Below are positions 39,634 to 52,006 of a stretch of DNA of 64,000 bases, piece after piece. Both the position numbers and the translations under genes were made by a program. The notes beneath the pieces were generated by a model that saw only the letters and a list, made by a program, of their open reading frames with translations, did no database searches and was not told where the DNA came from. The first letter of the stretch is position 1, and the number at the start of each line of letters is the position of its first letter. The DNA comes from Syngnathus acus (taxonomy: Eukaryota; Chordata; Actinopteri; Syngnathiformes; Syngnathidae). Where the stretch lies: assembly GCF_901709675.1 (NCBI RefSeq), contig NC_051100.1, forward strand, positions 3,658,001-3,722,000. Direction: 5' to 3'.

Positions 39634-39662
39634 TGTGAGCGAGGGGGGGCGGGGGGGGGGGG
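39634..39662 (+). repeat. G-rich run, possible G-quadruplex
   Basis: A run of seven G, one C and about eleven G follows GAG on the plus strand. It lies on the transcribed gene's sense strand within intron 2. Confidence 0.7.
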
Positions 39663-42600
39663 CATTGATTGCGACCCTTAATCGCCAAAAAAGCCGGAGA
39701 CGGCGACAAAAATTCCCTTTTGATCCTCTACGACACAGATGAGCAACTTAACTGCTTAAATACATATACTTTGCTCATATTTCGAATATTTTTTTTTGCC
39801 ATTCATCTGGTCCTATGTGGCCTGGCAGTAGCACTGATGACAAATGACGGCTCCCTCCAGCATTTCAATTGCCCCTCCCTGATCTACACCTCTATCTGAT
39901 GTTCGAATCAATAACACCACACGACAAACTTCCTCCTCTTTGCTGTCGCTTCTGACACATCCACCCAATTCTGACCCTGTAGAATAAGAACCTACGGGCA
40001 ATTACCACGAGAAGTCCCCCAACGGGGAAGACTTGTCGGGTAATGATCGGCGAGACAAGGGAGCCCGTTGGAGAGGCCATGCAAAAAGAAACCAAGCAGC
40101 TCTGTCTGCCTGCGCATTGATCCGCGCAATTTCGCGCCGGCATGAGGGCGCCGACAATGATTTGATGCTTCCGAGGTCTTTCCTTTCAGATCTGTTGTCG
40201 CTCAGAAGCAAAATGAGACCTGGTACAAGAGCAGTATCATGCTAATAGTACCGGGAAAAATATTACCACCATCAAGAAATGTTCATCAGAACAGAAACGA
40301 GCTGTAAATATCATTTAGAGTATTTCATATATTTGGGACTGAGACTATTTTGAGGGTCGCTTAAACAGCAAGTGTGGTGTACTTACATATGACCTCTGAG
40401 GCACGCCTCTTATACTCCATAATTGTTTTACTGTTCTCTGCTCATAGAAGCACATAAGGCAACTTTTCTTGGAGTGACTGCCTACTACACAAAAAGCCAT
40501 TTTGCCCAAAATCCATTTACAAAATGCCAGAAGCTAACCAAGGCTACCCGCAGGCCTATATGAAAAACATGGCAGAAATGGAGCAGCAAGGTCTCCATAA
40601 ATCATGTGACATAGATTTAACCAAATATGTCAAAACATCATGAATTGGATTTACATTTGTATATCAACTGGTGCACACACCTCAAACATAAACTACAAGT
40701 TAAACCGTGTAAAGATAATCCTCTCATTCCACAGCACAGACTAAAACCAAAACAAACAATGTTTAATTTGTCCTAATGGGCGGCCATTAGCGATGATTGG
40801 TCGTCTGAGCCACTGCCAGCCTTCTCCCGACCCGTCGACCCCTTAAATGCAGGCGCCAAGTGCTTTAACCTGCCAAATAGAGGGCAGCCACGCCGAACAC
40901 AAATCCCCACCTGGCTCGATTAAGGAAAATGTCATAAAGAACAACATTAATCCACCAAATTGCCTACTGCGGAAGAGGAAGTGGCTCGAGTGGCGCGTTC
41001 TAATTCTCGGCCCTCCACAAAGGAACTGGTGAGACTTCCAAGATAATGAATCTCCTATCAAAGGCTTTAATCTCGCCAAACACTATCTACATTCTGATAT
41101 CATTATGCCCCCTGATACAGGACGATAACAATTCAAATCTGTCTGCGATGATAGCGCGTTTGCCTTTAAAAAGATCAGCTCATTTGTTAGCGTAATTGTT
41201 GCTTTTTAACAGTCATTCGGTGGTTTGAAATTTGACCCAAATGCATATGAACCATCTACGACCAACACCACGTCAACAACCTAGCTAATGCTAACACTGC
41301 AGCTAAAGTATTAATATACTAAAAACTAGGATTCAATATATACGTAATTTCAAACTCTCTTTACAACATTAAGCCAAATGATAAACAACTGACAGATTAC
41401 CTGATTTTGGAAAAAATACATTTCCACTAACAACCCAGGCTAAACTACTACTTTCCTCTTTAGACAAGGCAGCATTTTCTTAAAAAGCTATGATGACACA
41501 GTCTCCCGCCCTCAATATAACACAAATTGCTTGTTTGCTGCGACTTGCCATCTGCCCACCAGCAGCGCCTGGCACGCGACATGTGCTCGTCTAACTCGGT
41601 CGGCTCTGCCAGGCCTCGTCTGTCTGGACTCTTCCCACCTCCATCCGCGCTATTTTCTCGAAGTCCAACAGGGAAATTAAAATCGTTTCTCACCCGCTAT
41701 TGTAAGGATTAGTCCCGTCATTAACCTCCACACTTGACGTCTTGTTAACGGGATCTTGTTTTCTCCGAAATGTTTTTCGGTATGAGATATTTACAATACG
41801 TGGAAGGGCAGAGGTGTTTACGGCTGCATGTTGGCGTTGATGGAGGTTTACTGTTTGGCACTTGGCCATCCTCGTCATGGATGTTGTTTCCTCCGCTTCA
41901 CAATTGGAGCACCACTTCACCACCCTCAGGCTTTGTTCGATTTGATGCACTTTTTCGCTTTTTCACGGCCCTGAAAAAGTTTTGGGAATCCAAGAATATT
42001 ACTGTCGAATTGTCCCCTTGTTCATTAATTTATAAATGCCAATAACTCATTTTCTAAATTTTGCATCAAGAATGAAATCCATTTTACCCCAACTGGATGT
42101 GTCTGGGAAATAAAAACATGTCGTTTTTGTGGATTTCAATTGGCCAAAAGTGGCCACCATGAATCCCAAATACTACATTATTATAAAATTAACGAGCCGA
42201 AGATGCGAATGACAAAATCAGACCAACATTTTAGGAGGTTTACGCTGCTAAAAAAAAGAAAAGTAAAAGTGAGCTGGTCACAAACGGCTAGCAGAGCGCA
42301 AAGGTTAATGAACTAAAGATTTTTGTGCTTCGATGTTGTTGTTTTTTTTCCGTCTTTTTCTTTGCATGATTGATTACAACGATGTCCCTCCTGGTCCGTA
42401 TCGCTTGTTAACTTTTTTGTCCTTCAACTTCTGGACCCTGCGGTGGAAGGTCTTTGATTTATCGGTTTCTTAAAAAGGTTATTTTTTCCAGTTGAATCCA
42501 CAGGAAAGAACAGGCAATTGGAGGAAGAGGAAACTTCTGCTTTAGGAAAAAACAACAACAAGTAAATGTCACTGAGCAGAAGTTATCTTTTCACTGCCTT

Positions 42601-43658
42601 TTTTTTCGGCTGTAATAGTTTTTACTTGACCCAATTAATCAGATGACGGAAAAATCTTCCTGTTTTGTCCGGTGAATTTGAAATGTGATCGGTTAAAGCA
42701 ACTGTCCCATTGGCTAACATTAATTTTTTGAAGCATAAAATCATTGATTTTTTTTTTTTTTTTTTTTCATATTTCAGATCAGATTCAAGGTAGATTCAAG
42801 TTAGCTTGGCAAAGATCGATAAGTAATGCATTTTTACTTTGCCTCAATAGTTTTTCCCCTTCCTGTAATGTTTCTCGACTGTCATGCAATGGAATTCACA
42901 TTCAGGTTCACTGCTTATTAAAGGTCAATTTGAGATACTGTCCATACCGCCGGCTGTGTTTATATGATTGCTCCGCTTCAGTATTACATTCTCTGACACA
43001 CTCTTGCCTTACACTCTCTCACATAGTCTGCATCATGGAGACATTAAGTTTTGATGCAGCCTCTTGTTTATTCCTCAGCCTCCACCGACCGTTATCTACT
43101 TAGTTGGTTCAATTTGCACCTATTACGGACTTCCGCTCTCATTTCGGCAGATGGGAGCAGGTTGCCTAATTATTTTTTTGGAGGTGGGGTAGCGGTGAGT
43201 GCACTTGAGGAATTAACCACGCGGGTGTTAAACCAAGATAGCGGAGCGAGTGCGCTAAAGCCGAATTTAGATTCACTCAATCAATCATGCATGAACAATA
43301 ACATATTAGACTACCTTTTATTGCCATTTGCTGGCGAAGCGCCATGAGCGTCTGTTTGCCAACAGCGCGGCCTAGCTCTTGATTAAAATGCGCTCTGTAT
43401 TCATAATTTATACGACAACGCCGCACCCGCTCGCACCTGCAACAGGTGCGTGTTTGTTTCAGGACAGCAGGCCGGTGCGAAACCTGAAACGGTGACTCTT
43501 AACGCGGTGTCACTGACTCACTCCCCGACCTCTTCGGCCTCTCTGATGACACAGCGTCATGTAAGAGGAGACCATCGGACGGCAAGCCGCAAGGGATTCA
43601 ATGCCTTAAAACAGACCTCATAAAGGTTCGAAACATTTGCTCGCGGCATAACGAAATC

Positions 43659-43696
43659 ATGGTTGGCACATCTGGGTTCGAATTTCAGGCTGTCTA
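43659..43696 (+). mobile_element. Probable tRNA-derived SINE remnant
   Basis: TGGTTGGCACATC followed by TGGGTTCGAATTTCAGGCTGTCT resembles the internal promoter region of common fish tRNA-derived SINEs, with the GGTTCGAAT B box and the trailing GGCTGTCT. About 15-20 bp between the two parts appear deleted. No 3' body is recognisable. It cannot be a functional tRNA. Confidence 0.4.
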
Positions 43697-44250
43697 AATG
43701 AAGCTCAAATAAGATGCCCCAAGATAGCAGCACAGCACTATTTTTATCTTAATGAAACTCCTTCAACACTAAGATTCCACGTTCCATGTCTCTTTATAAG
43801 TTTAAATGTATGTTTTTGTAATGATTATTTTTTTATGTGTTCTCACTATGTTGCGGATTTTCCTCAACGGCCGTTTACACTTCTGTGATTGGCTGACGAC
43901 TTGTTGAGGTCGTACCTCGAATCATTTTCCTGATAGTAAAGTAGAAGAAACAGCTAGCACTCTTTTTCTTTTCATCCTCTTCCACCAGCAAAACAAATTA
44001 CTGAGTGAGCTTGAGTGTTTGAATTGATTCATGTTTAACGCTGCCCCCATCAAGCCCGGCCGGCAGCAGGAGTAAATGCGCACCCATAATGCATTTCTCC
44101 GATGTCGCCTTTTTTTTTTTCCTCTCGGTGCTTTAATAACTGCTCATCTTTGTAATGATCTTTTTTTCCCCCCTCCCACAACTGTTTCACTTTTTCCCCC
44201 CCCCTCATGCTTCTTACTCTGCTTCTCTTTGGCTCTACTAACATCTTCAG

Positions 44251-44265
44251 ACTGGCAATATGAGG
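44251..44265 (+). CDS. pcdh15: Protocadherin-15 exon 3: 15-nt microexon
   Basis: AC-TGG-CAA-TAT-GAG-G lies between acceptor ATCTTCAG and donor GTAAGAG. It is phase 1 at both ends, so skipping keeps the frame. Included, it adds Asp-Trp-Gln-Tyr-Glu (residues 31-35), giving D-W-Q-Y-E-E-C. Mammalian PCDH15 has, as I recall, an alternatively spliced exon of the same size encoding DWQYE just before the first cysteine of EC1, so this is very probably its orthologue. It lies in the N-terminal strand of mature EC1, the end that contacts cadherin-23. Whether it is constitutive or alternative here needs RNA data. Confidence 0.85.
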
Positions 44266-44300
44266 GTAAGAGGGTTGTTGTTTGTTTCCTCCTCGTGTAT

Positions 44301-44318
44301 CCCCCCCCCCCCCCCCCC
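44301..44318. repeat. C18 homopolymer
   Basis: An 18-base C run about 35 bases downstream of the microexon donor. Confidence 0.85.
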
Positions 44319-44719
44319 TTTCATCGGCTTACCTCCCCCACCGCCCCATCTGGCGGCCTCTCTCATTACCTGCGTCCCGTGAGCTCGTCGCATTTCGCCC
44401 GGCGTGACCTCCATCAGCGTTTTTTTTTTAATGCCGCCGCTTCGACCGCCCTGCTTGTCTACTGTCACTGTCACGCTGCCCACCATGCCACCGTCTAATA
44501 AAAGAAAAAAATTGTCAACTCTTTTGTTCCCACCTTACTCCAATTAGTATGTCTGTTATATTGAATCGTGAATCCTTATTATTGAGTTTCACTTTTTACC
44601 TCCACTACTACTGGAAAGCGTTTTAATGATGATTCATGATGTCAAAGTGAAATTTTTGCTCCTATGAGTCTTGTTTCAACAGAACTATATTTTGTTGTTG
44701 TGGGTCATATCTAAGAACT

Positions 44720-44811
44720 ACAATTATTATATTGTATATTATTAAATTATAGTATTATATACGTATATATATAATATTCTATAATATTATTATATTATAC
44801 TACAATTATAT
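44720..44811. repeat. AT-rich palindromic tract
   Basis: Nearly pure A/T with nested self-complementary stretches: ACAATTATTATATTGTAT on the left, ATACGTATATATATAAT in the middle, TATTATACTACAATTATAT on the right. It can fold into hairpins in DNA or RNA. It sits immediately before the exon 4 polypyrimidine tract. Confidence 0.75.
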
Positions 44812-44832
44812 GTCGTCTTCCTTTCTTGACAG

Positions 44833-44898
44833 AGTGTAAGCTGTCCCGGCCCGGCCCCCCAGCTACTATTGTGACCATCGACGAGGAGAGCCCAAACG
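44833..44898 (+). CDS. pcdh15: Protocadherin-15 exon 4: N-terminal strand of EC1
   Basis: The exon runs from acceptor TTCTTGACAG to donor GTACGT, phase 1 to phase 1, and supplies residues 36-57 plus one base. It encodes E-C-K-L, a Pro-rich turn, ATIVTIDEES and P-N. The cysteine is mature position 11, which pairs with Cys99 in EC1 of mammalian protocadherin-15. Ile at residue 48 corresponds to mature Ile22, a position I recall at the cadherin-23 contact surface. The acidic DEES stretch matches the mammalian protein. Confidence 0.93.
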
Positions 44899-47256
44899 GT
44901 ACGTAGCAAAGCGCCACAATGTGCTAACTATCAAATTAGCAAACATGTTGGCAATCATAAAAGTGTTGTTGTGCGCTGAGCTGATTAGTGTAAATGACTT
45001 GGATGATGTTATACTATATGTGCGCAACACGGGAATGGTGGATGCTTGAGGCACACGTGACATACTTGAGTTGCTCCTCCATCACATCTGACATCAGCCA
45101 TAAGCTCGGCTTTGGATAGCGAGCCGTCTTCGCGCATCTGATGAGTGTGTGAATAATTTCTGATGTGTGCTCTTGAGAGGAGGAGCTCCGTGTTCATGGC
45201 AAATGCTGATGTATAAATGTCATCGGTGTGTATGTGTATTCCCTGGAGGTATTAGCATCAACAGAGCTTAATGAGAGGGTTGAAACAAGGAAGCTCGTTA
45301 ATGAAAGGAAATTGACATGAAAGTAAGCATTCATTGTACATATTTCAGTCGAATCAAATTTGATCCGTTTTGATCTTTGAAATGATAAAAATACCCTAAA
45401 AGTCATTCAGTCACAGTGGCACGTGACCCAAAATTGATAACATTTTGCTACAACGGTTGTCTAGACTGCGGCTGTAAGCAAAATCGTGAAACTGTACAAA
45501 TGTCAAAAATGTTTTTAGAATAAATAAAGACTCGGCTACAGCTGTAATTTGGTGTTTCGCTGAGCACTTGGAGGCCAGATGAGCCCACAGCCGAAAGCCT
45601 TGCTGACGCACGTTGCATGCGTGGGCTTTGCGCTAATCCCCCCCGCTCATAAACTCCTCATTTACCTGCGAGCGGACTCCCCTCAGGCTCCGGCGTCCCT
45701 TTATATTCATTTCCGACCGTGATGAAACGACCCACCGTTCGTCCTCGCCGTAATGGAATGTAAAACAGACCGAGCCGGCGCTATTGACCAAAGTAATTAT
45801 CCATCTAAATGTCTTTCACCTCGTCATTGCCGTCGCGGCGCGTGCCGAGAAGTGGCGCACAATAAAAGTGCGTCCTTGTCCGGGTCTTTTCTAATCACTG
45901 AGTTTTAATATGGCAATAAAAAAGAAAGAAAACACAATCACCTGAGTAATTATTGTAATCCCGTTTGAATTTGCCCACTCGGTGCAAAACTCCAGACACG
46001 ATTTGATTTACTTGCGTGGGAGTGTTTGTTGATAGCTCTTGAATCAATTGCTTCAATATGGAGAGCACTACTTATGGTGGATTCAGTTTCAAGTATTTTC
46101 CTGTCTAAAGAGGTCCAACATGATGTCATTCAATGTCAGTTAAAGTTTACCTTCAAACTGAAAATTCCCATTCCACAAACGAAACAGAGCATGTTTGGAC
46201 TAGTTGAGCTGCCACACATTATTTCAGAGAAGATTTTGAGGTTGATGTTCCCTTTAAAACAAACAAACATGCACTCTGACTCTCCCGGGCTCTTCACAGA
46301 ATACATTTAACTTTAGTTTGAGAAACAAGAGGAGAGAAGTTTGTTGTTCACTTCCACCTGTCAAAGCACTTTAGATTTTCTTATCAACAGTTGTCTGTGA
46401 TGAAATTCTCTTTGATTCCTTCAAAAACAGCAACAACCTTTGACATGCGCTCTGAAAAGTAAGACTTTTCCCGTGCAACTTTTTTTATTGCTTGTTTTGA
46501 TTCAAATATTTTTTTATTTTTTTAGCAACTTCAGAGAAAGTCTGAGTACTCACGAGGGAATATCGCTGTCGAGGAGTTCAAATGAAGCATGCAATGTTTA
46601 ATTTATCTAAACTGCCGCTTCAGGTACGCATAAGCGCAAAAAGCCTAGCTGTCTTCTATAAGCTCCTTTTGTTTCTTCGGCCTACCAGATAAATTCGAAG
46701 CGGTTAATTAGATTGGGCGATTTAGGGGATAAGAGCTGTGGTTGTCAGCAGTGGGAGTGTCTGGATGAAATGTTTCATCTGGTTGATGCAAAGCGCTAGT
46801 TAGCGTCTCCATAAACAAGGCCGCTTTCTCCCGGCTTTTATCTTGTCTCGGCAAATTTGTGATTTGTACCAACTGTTGCCTCGAATGTACACGCTCGCAT
46901 ATAGGAAACGAGTAATAATCGCTGTCAAAGGTCTTTATTCAGGAGAAGTCAATTTAGAGCTCTTTTTTTATATGCTGTATGTGCCAGGATGGGTTCACTG
47001 AGCTGATAAATGACTGCCGCGTGAGTGGGAGTACCCACGAGAAGAAAACACTTTAGTCCCGGGCAGCCTGATGCTGCAAAGCAGTATTTCTCGATATTTA
47101 TTGAGCCACATTTAGCATTTGAAAAATTGGACTGTAGACCACCAAACATAATGTCACAACAAATATTAGTATAGAATAATGATCATGGTCAGTTGCAACA
47201 CCAGGTAGGCACAGACTGGATTTTTTTGTTAGCATTGTTTACTTTCAGTCCTGGTA

Positions 47257-47455
47257 TGTCTTATGGTGTTCCACAGGGTTCAATTTCGAGACCCTTTCTG
47301 TTTTCATTGTGTTTTCTGCCCCTGGGATCAATCTGAAGAAAGCATGGTATTTTCTTTCTCTGTTATGTGGATAATGAAGGCCTAGATGTTAATGAACTTT
47401 TGGAAGTTGAATGCAAAGAAGACAGAAGTTCTGGTGTTCGGTCCCAGTGGCCCTA
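47257..47455 (+). pseudogene. Fossil L2-type LINE reverse transcriptase fragment
   Basis: Translated on the plus strand from about 47259, the sequence reads YGVPQGSI, then FLFSLCFLPLGSI, a stop, RKHGIFF and CYVDN, followed by a jump to KLNAKKTEVLVFGPS. These correspond to the GVPQGS motif, the CYADD-like catalytic box (here CYVDN, with the second catalytic Asp lost) and the KLN-x-x-KTE-x-L-x-F motif of L2/Rex-type fish retrotransposons. The stretch between the box and KLN is deleted, and in-frame stops interrupt it. It is a short dead copy in intron 4. Confidence 0.85.
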
Positions 47456-50400
47456 AGTCATTGCACCAACAGTAAACCGTTTCGAACTAGAGTTTTAAAT
47501 TGCTTTGGATTACTATAATGCACATTTGATACCGACTCTGCACTTTTGTACTCCATTTGCACTTTTGGTTAGAAGCTAAACTGCACTTTTTGTCTTGTAC
47601 AAAGTTGGTAAAGTTAAATCTAATCTCTGAAGGGAGACTTTTGAGCCACCTTGTCAATAGCAATTCCAAGACCGCAGCAGTTTGTTATTACTTGACGCAC
47701 TTGTGCTCACTTTAAAGTACTCTCACCAATCAACTGTGTGCTACTGACAACATTCAGAGGAGAAAAACAGCATACGTGTCCGTTTTTTTTCTTTGGTTTT
47801 GTTTTATGTTTCAGCTCATTTCTAAAGCTGATCCATAAATCAGCCTCGCAAAGCTCGTCAGGTAGAACGAGATGGAGCATCTTCGCCCATGAATGACGTG
47901 AGACACTGCAGCCTTCTTTCGGACTATTTTCCTTTACCTTAAGGATCCATTTTGCGCTCTCTCCCGCCAACGTTCTGGGCCGTTTCACTCGAGAGAGCCC
48001 GGAGTTAAGAGCAACCTTGTGTCATTAAAACGCCGCAGCGAGCTGAAAGGCAGATCGTTATTACCTGGCAAGCTGTATTAAAAAGGCTCGTATTTTCTCC
48101 ATAGCAAAAATACCAGGTGGCCGCCGAGTTGCCTTGTGGATTCAAAGGTCTCAAGGCGGCTCTGAAATCTTACCGGTTTAAACAATTAATGAGATGAGCC
48201 GGCCCGAGCGAGTGGAGAGAGATCGACGTCGCTACGGACTCATTATCCTCCCTTCAATTGAATTCAGTCACTTACACTATTAGGCATCGTCTCGCAGGTT
48301 ATTGCTTCGGCCATATTTGATCTTTTCCATTACCGGAGTGTTTACCGTACCTGCTGACAGAATACTGCCATTTTTTTTTTTCCCCCTTCGTGATCCGTAA
48401 TGAAATGTCACAAGGACGGGCATCGCAGCAGAGTACAGATGATGCCGTTCACTCTCATTGGACGCTGTCCTTAGTTTAGCTTCTAGTTGTTTATATTCTG
48501 TCCATTTTCTGAGTTAATTTTGAAGAAGAAAAAAAAAAAAAACACGACCTTGTACCTACTCAGAAAGTCTACAAGACATGAGTGCATATTTTCTTCAATT
48601 CCATAGCTGTCAGTCAAAGTAGTTGCTAGCACGGAAGCCAACGGACGCATGGAAAAGTTTCATATAGCTTTGCATAAACAAGCATCATTTGTAACGCCGC
48701 TAAATAGGCGGGGGAGTCGATAAGCAACAATGCATAGTGAAGTTTAATGACTTTGAGTTGACCATGTGTAAAGAAACTATTAAATAAAAAATAAAAACCC
48801 TGGTGTCTTGTTTACAAGCCTGAAAATAATCCTTTATTAGGGGCATTCCCGTGTTTATTGGTTCACTGTAAAATAAAACCTGCCTCATTTAATCACACTA
48901 ACCACCCTGAAGCCATAAGGTGATTGCATTTTCTATTGATTTATTTGGAGGAAATATAGTGGGAATGTCAGCCTTGTAAAAATAGCCACCAAATCTAATT
49001 ATACAAATTTAAATCCAATTCACTGGAGTCTGTCCTTCCACTCTCATGAAAATAACTGACAAGCCGCTAAAGATTTATTTATTTTTTTACTCTTTTTAAT
49101 TGCGCGCATGTTCTGCATGGCTAAGCAAACTGCACCACACCAGACTGCTCTCATTAAATGTGTTTGAGGAAGCCAGAGATGCAACGCTAGCTACTAGCTC
49201 GTCTATGGTGTTTGCCATTGTGTGTTAGCATTAAGCTAGCATACTCTAAGACAGTTTTTTTTTTTGTCATTTCAGACAGAACCGTCCAAGCAATTAATGC
49301 CACTTTTTCTTCCTCAACAGTTCCTCTTATCGTTCATCCTCCCAGTTCAGTGTGTTTATAAAACATGGCCGATTCCTCTTTTTCTGAAGGGTATTGCAAA
49401 AACAAGGTGGAGAGCAACCATCTGGATGCTGCCGTTGCCCAAGTGGCCAATTTGCTTATGCGGTGCAAAACAAGCTCTTGTGTGCTTCATTTGCAAAGTG
49501 TATGGTGAGAAATGTTTTCAGGGAGAGAAAAAAGAAAATGACAATGTGCGTAAGCGAGCGTGACACGCTCTTTATCGTGTTTTCTATAATTTCACGCAGA
49601 TGTCTCATTAGATGTTGAACAGGTTCCCCGTGTAGTGCGCGCTGTATGATCACGTCCAGATATGATGATTGCCGGGGTCATCAATATGTAATTAGAGGGG
49701 GCTATGGCAGCAATACAAAAAAAAAAACGGATTAGCGCACACCTGCTCCTGGATTAGAGCGCAAAACAAAAGGTCGGCAGGGGTTGGAGGATTTGTGTCG
49801 TTCCTGTGAAGCTCCTGACATGCACATTGTCACGTCATGCTTTGTTTGCCTTTTATGTTACTAAAAGTTGCTCTGAATAAATATATAGTCATTGATCTTA
49901 ATATTACTGCAAGGTCAGGCTGAATAATCGGGTGATTTAATCAATATCAAGTTGAGTAATTGTTTATCCCCGTTGCAAAGGTGTCTTTTCAAAGCCCATC
50001 ACTGTTTGATATGCAAATAAAGCCCACAATTAACGCGTATTGTGTGGATAAATGGTCGTCATAATTGCCCGCGCGCCAGCTGTAATTCAATTTGTGCTTA
50101 TCCTCACCACTTTATAGAGGAAGCGGCGTTGATGTAATGTTCACTTGGCTAGCCTCATTTGCATATTAGCATAGCTGCTTAATGCATTTTTCTTTTTCAA
50201 TGGGAAGTCTTGTAAATAAGAAATGTTTATTTCATGATTTGGTCGTAATAAAACAGGCTGAAAATGAGCTTTTTGTTACGGGAAAAAAAAGTACAGTTCT
50301 ATTTTCCGTCTACATGTGTTGTGCATCGTTTACCAATGCTAGCTTTGTTAGCGCATTTGTGGAATTTTGCGGTGTCTGTTTTCTGTTTAAATTTTTCCCG

Positions 50401-51737
50401 GAACTTCAACTGGGACTGTCAATCAAAAGCTTGTAAGACGCATTTGGCCTCTTTTGTGGGAATAAAAGCATTTTTTAATTGATTTTCTAAAGTCCCTCAG
50501 CATAATGGAGAGCTTTTGTTCATATTATAAAGTGTGTGCCATTTTAAGGCTCTAATGGACTTTCTCCACATGTTCTCTGGTGACGACAATTTTTCCCACT
50601 TGGGACATTTGCTTAAGTAGCCGTCGAGCACTCCGTCATTCAAATATCAGGAAGATGCTCGAAGCTCATATGCTTCTCGTATTTTCTTTGTATTCGTTGG
50701 AAAAAAAGGGAGACGTAGACCTGCTATTTTTGAGTCTTGCAGACGTTGTAGCTGTTGGGGACGGACGGCGTAGCGTCTGTCTTTGAAGAGAGATATTTTG
50801 CTTTAAAACTTTGAAATCACTCTGAATTTTGAAATTCAATTCCATCGCTGCGTTGCTTTCTGTTGCCGACTTTGAAAACCTTTCTGACATTCACTGACAT
50901 GTTATTTCCGTCGTCATGCGATTTCGCCGCGTACGATAACATTGAAAATTATTTATTAGTGACCGAGCAGCCCGTCACGATGCTTTGGATGTCTTTCAAC
51001 ACAACTCTGGACAAACTCACAAAGTCTGTCTGACATTTATTATCAATAGAGACGCCCCGGGCTGTAAATCACGACGACATCTTGGAATTGGAAGCTGCAG
51101 AGGACTCGGATACAACCCGAGCTCAGTTCTGACCTTTTGCAGGTTACGCTGTAGCATTTAATTATGTTTTCAAGACTCATGTCCCAAGTTTATGAGTTTA
51201 TACAGCGAGATGAAAGCGTCCTGCCTAATGCATACACTGCTCATCAGGAATTATTGCTCGAAGCCTGGTCCGCTCACGTCCAAGTAATAACTTGGCAACA
51301 AGTCCTAATTTGAACAATGCTATATGTTTATACAAGTGAGAGGGCATTTTTCGATAAAGACTCGGACTTGATTGTCTCTTAACAGTTCAATGCTTACTTG
51401 AGACTTGATGACTAAGAGCAGATTAAGGTATGGATCCAGCCGGACTTTTATTTGCTCCCCTGAAGTATTTTTAAGTGCTTTGCCTGGAAATTGCTAAGGG
51501 AAGTCCGCGTTGCAATAATGTTCACACTAAATTATACTATGTCCTCAGTGACCTGATTTGGAACAAAGGCTGGGAGTATAATTGTCCAAAAATGTCAAAA
51601 AATACTGTGACCATCATGAGCAGGACATGATTTGTAGGTACGGGATGCACCTTGCTGTAAAATATGTCAGATAGGAATTGCTTGTCAAGGCTCTCATGAG
51701 CGAGGCACTGAAGGGATCTATAAAAGCGTATGGAGTG

Positions 51738-52006
51738 GATATAAAAAGTCTACACACCCCTGTTTGGTTGCAAGGTTTTTGTGGTATAAAAAATGTGGAT
51801 AATCATTTAAAAACATTTTCACTGTCATGAATAGATATAAAAAAAAATAACAGTTTGGTTGCATAAGTATACACACCCTCTTATATCAGGGGTGTGTTCA
51901 GAATTTGCAATGTCCTGTTCAAATTCATGTTGCAAAAAAGGGAGTCCTCATAGCTGCCATTTAAAGTGCCTGACTTGGAATTTGGCAGGGGTGTGTTGAT
52001 TTTAGA
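51738..52006 (+). mobile_element. Degenerate Tc1-like non-autonomous repeat
   Basis: The segment begins with ATAAAAAGTCTACACACCCCTG. It contains GGTTGCATAAGTATACACACCC and CTGCCATTTAAAGTGCCTGA, and has CAGGGGTGTG near its right end as an inverted echo of its left end. These phrases belong to a repeat I recall as widespread in fish and related to Tc1-like elements. A related fragment lies in the opposite orientation at 33414-33560. No transposase coding remains. Confidence 0.6.

Larger units (their letters stand above)
37683..44250. other. pcdh15 intron 2
   Basis: This 6.6-kb intron holds a (CAG)n tract at 38301-38331, a G-rich tract at 39634-39662, a T run at 42750-42767 and a probable SINE remnant at 43659-43696. 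No alternative coding exon is recognised. It ends at acceptor CTAACATCTTCAG before the microexon. Confidence 0.7.
44266..44832. other. pcdh15 intron 3
   Basis: This 567-bp intron contains an 18-base C run at 44301-44318 near its donor, and an AT-palindromic stretch at 44720-44811 that ends about 20 bases before the exon 4 acceptor. Confidence 0.75.

Noticed and set aside
43620-43680. Possible tRNA gene because of GGTTCGAAT
   Set aside because: No cloverleaf can be formed and the A-box half is truncated; it fits a SINE remnant better.
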